Below, in pieces: positions 6,527 through 8,272 of a stretch of DNA of 8,272 nt. The stretch lies in assembly GCA_031254255.1 (NCBI GenBank), contig JAIRUT010000046.1, positions 1 through 8,272 of the forward strand, given 5' to 3'. Position numbers and translations under genes: made by a program. The stretch is from Coriobacteriales bacterium. Its GTDB lineage: Bacteria; Actinomycetota; Coriobacteriia; Coriobacteriales; UBA8131. The notes below the pieces were generated by a model. It was given only the letters and a program-made list of their open reading frames with translations, did not search any database and was not told the DNA's origin. How positions within the stretch are numbered: position 1 is the first letter of the stretch; every line of letters begins with the position of its first letter.

Positions 6527-6757
6527 ATGATTAGAGATGATAGCTACTACAACAGTTTGGATGAAGAATTAACAGCCAATACTCCTGTAATTGATATGGA
6601 TAGAGTGGGAAGTCTTGGTGCTGTATATGCCAATATCGTCGCATTGACGCCAGAAGATATGGCTATTGTTCAATCGCTAGCCTCGCAGGATCACACAACA
6701 GTCAGCGACTTTCTTTCTTCAGCCATCAGAGAGCAACTGGTACTGCGTTCAGCATAA
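6527..6757 (+). CDS. Ribbon-helix-helix antitoxin candidate (BrnA/CopG-like)
   Basis: I choose ATG 6527 (76 residues) because AGAGGTG (6514-6520) lies at the right distance; in-frame GTG codons at 6518 and 6524 are alternatives. The N-terminal half, SLDEELTANTPVID (10-23), looks like the toxin-wrapping segment of such antitoxins. The C-terminal half, IVALTPEDMAIVQSLASQDH and TTVSDFLSSAIREQL (37-71), has the strand-helix-helix pattern of an RHH DNA-binding domain. The gene starts 5 nt after the toxin stop, and the toxin-first order fits BrnT/BrnA. The expected role is to neutralise the toxin and repress the operon from the palindrome at 6236-6253. No experimental homologue can be named from the sequence alone. 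Confidence 0.65.
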   Translation: MIRDDSYYNSLDEELTANTPVIDMDRVGSLGAVYANIVALTPEDMAIVQSLASQDHTTVSDFLSSAIREQLVLRSA

Positions 6758-6768
6758 GCAATTTGCTT
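6756..6768. repeat. Perfect 13-bp palindrome between the RHH gene and the radical SAM gene
   Basis: AAGCAA (6756-6761), a central T, and TTGCTT (6763-6768) are perfect arms that begin inside the TAA stop of the RHH gene. With a 1-nt centre it is not a hairpin terminator; an operator or chance is more likely. Confidence 0.35.
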
Positions 6769-6797
6769 CAACCAATATCATCAAGGGCCAGGTATTT

Positions 6798-8222
6798 ATG
6801 GATATCAAGAAGATTCGCTTTATCGAGCCTGGAAATCTGCCGTATCGGAAAAGTTTCAGGAATCTCTATACATACGAGAAGTATATTCGCACGCCCTCAC
6901 ATGGCATTCTGACTTTGACCACCATCGTCAAGGAGCAGGTAGATGACACCCTTATGTACAGCGAGTCGATCTCCAAGGTGGTTTGGGATGATGTTTTGGA
7001 TGCGGACATCGTTTTTCTTGGCATATTCACCTTTGCCGCCATACGCGGATATGAGCTGGCGAGATACATTAAGGAGCACTCGAATGCACTTGTGGTCATG
7101 GGTGGCCTGCATGCTTCGATGAGCTGCGAAGAAACCGCGCAACATTGCGATTACGTACTCTTGGGCGAAGCGGAGGAGTCCATCTTGGAGCTAATCACAG
7201 CCCTGCGAAACGATGTGCTGATCGACTTTCCGGGAGTTGCCTATATGTCAGATAATGGTGGATTTATCCATACCGGAGACAGAAAGCCACCAGAGAGCTT
7301 CGACACCATCCCCGATCGCAACCTGCTCTATCGCTATCACAAAATGGCCGGGCACAATACGATCTGGCCACAGGTTCAAGCCTCGCGCGGATGTCCCCAT
7401 GACTGCGACTACTGTGCCGTTGTCCGGCATTTCGGTCACAGGCTGCGCACGCGAAGCACGGAAAGCATCCTTCAGGATATCCGCCAAGCCATAGCCTTTC
7501 ACGATGATCGCGCACTCCCCCGCCTGATGAAGTTGCTGTGGATCACTGACGACAACTTCTTCGCTGACAGAAACTGGGCAATGTCGGTGCTCAGGGCGAT
7601 CATCGCAAGTGACATTGACTACAACTTCACCATTCAGGCGCGTTATGACGTCGGGCTGGATGATGAGATGCTTGATCTTCTGAAGGCTGCCGGATTCATG
7701 GAGATTGCGATGGGCATCGAGTTTATCGAGGACGAGAGCTTTGACATCTACAACAAGAGCAGCAGCACAGCTGATATAGTCCGGGCAATCAAAAATATCC
7801 AAGCCAAGGGAATGAATGTCCGCGGTTTATTCATTGTTGGGGCGGAAAATCACACTCCCGGAATTGGCTACAGGCTGGCAGAGTTTGTGCTGAAATACGA
7901 CATCCGTGGCGTATTGATCCAATCTATGTATTTCATCCCCGGAACCCCCGTCTATGAGGAGAACAAGGATCGACTCCTGCATCAAGACTGGTCCAAGTAT
8001 TGCGGCCATGTTGTACACAACCCAGCGCGCATGACCGCCCATCAACTTCAAAGGGAGATAATTCAAGCCAGTGGGAAGATATATTCATTGAAGAATACCA
8101 TCAGGGCAATTTTGACCCGCAGGTGGCGGGAGAAGTTGCTGTTCTTAGGGGAACGATTCTGGCAGAGAAGTGTCTGCCGCGATTTGCGACACGAATTACC
8201 GAATCTGCCGGGAGCAGAATAA
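6798..8222 (+). CDS. B12-binding-domain radical SAM enzyme, substrate unknown
   Basis: The 474-residue protein has an N-terminal cobalamin-binding-like Rossmann domain (about 1-140) with ADIVFLGIFTFAAIRGYELA, MGGLHASMSCEE (101-112) and the typical DYVLLGEAEESI (118-129). A radical SAM barrel follows. Its iron-sulfur motif is RGCPHDCDYC, with Cys199, Cys203 and Cys206 (CxxxCxxC). Further barrel motifs are ITDDNFFADRNW (249-260), the SAM-binding-like AMGIEFIEDESFDIYNK (304-320) and GTPVYEEN (382-389). A basic C-terminal tail (about 430-474) is unassigned. Such enzymes use a 5'-deoxyadenosyl radical, often with methylcobalamin, for methylation or ring chemistry on lipids, antibiotics or cofactors. 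No biosynthetic partner is visible. AGG at 6790-6792 precedes the start by 5 nt. It lies 40 bp after the TA pair and may share its transcript. Confidence 0.88.
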   Translation: MDIKKIRFIEPGNLPYRKSFRNLYTYEKYIRTPSHGILTLTTIVKEQVDDTLMYSESISKVVWDDVLDADIVFLGIFTFAAIRGYELARYIKEHSNALVVMGGLHASMSCEETAQHCDYVLLGEAEESILELITALRNDVLIDFPGVAYMSDNGGFIHTGDRKPPESFDTIPDRNLLYRYHKMAGHNTIWPQVQASRGCPHDCDYCAVVRHFGHRLRTRSTESILQDIRQAIAFHDDRALPRLMKLLWITDDNFFADRNWAMSVLRAIIASDIDYNFTIQARYDVGLDDEMLDLLKAAGFMEIAMGIEFIEDESFDIYNKSSSTADIVRAIKNIQAKGMNVRGLFIVGAENHTPGIGYRLAEFVLKYDIRGVLIQSMYFIPGTPVYEENKDRLLHQDWSKYCGHVVHNPARMTAHQLQREIIQASGKIYSLKNTIRAILTRRWREKLLFLGERFWQRSVCRDLRHELPNLPGAE

Positions 8223-8272
8223 GTTTTACAGCCATAGCGGGATCGGTGATTTGTGGGTGTTTTTTATGCAGT

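Noticed and set aside
8223..8272. T-run near 8259-8266 as a terminator of the radical SAM gene
   Set aside because: A run of six or more T is present, but I could find no stable GC-rich stem just before it in the visible sequence.

Overview
The window comes from a bacterial chromosome of medium G+C (about half, by eye). The short-spaced genes, strong Shine-Dalgarno sites, Firmicutes/Actinomycetota-style Tex protein, zinc-ribbon/DUF4190-like membrane protein and BrnT-like/RHH pair suggest a Gram-positive anaerobe. A lower-GC actinobacterium (Coriobacteriia or a Bifidobacterium relative) is my best guess, but the sequence alone does not fix the genus.

Left part (1-3919, all + strand): the tail of a NUDIX hydrolase, probably NudC-like, ends at 138. 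Overlapping its stop codon is a near-consensus promoter (TTGACT, 17 bp, TATAAT) threaded through an array of about two and a half imperfect 27-bp repeats with GTAGTC/GACTAC palindromes. It drives hipB, hipA (ATGA overlap) and, 11 bp after hipA, the housekeeping gene tex. The layout is an autoregulated type II toxin-antitoxin operon that probably reads into tex.

Middle part (3920-6071): the 108-bp gap after tex holds nested inverted repeats between convergent genes. On the minus strand follow a small zinc-ribbon protein with two membrane helices and a P/Q/Y-rich linker, and then rmuC, a membrane-anchored coiled-coil protein with a PD-(D/E)XK-like nuclease core. The rmuC coiled coil is built from about four 33-residue repeats.

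Right part (6072-8272): a 180-bp divergent intergenic region has an extended -10 promoter for each side. To the right lie a BrnT-like toxin candidate and an RHH antitoxin candidate. A perfect palindrome covers both the extended -10 element and the toxin start codon, so the mRNA may be leaderless and the promoter autoregulated. Forty bp further on is a B12-binding radical SAM enzyme of unknown substrate, with a perfect 13-bp palindrome in the gap before it.

No phage, transposon, CRISPR, tRNA or rRNA was seen. There is no clear evidence of a wholly new system. The most unusual points are the regulatory architecture of the two TA loci and what is physically joined to each: tex after hipBA, and the orphan radical SAM enzyme after the BrnT-like/RHH pair.
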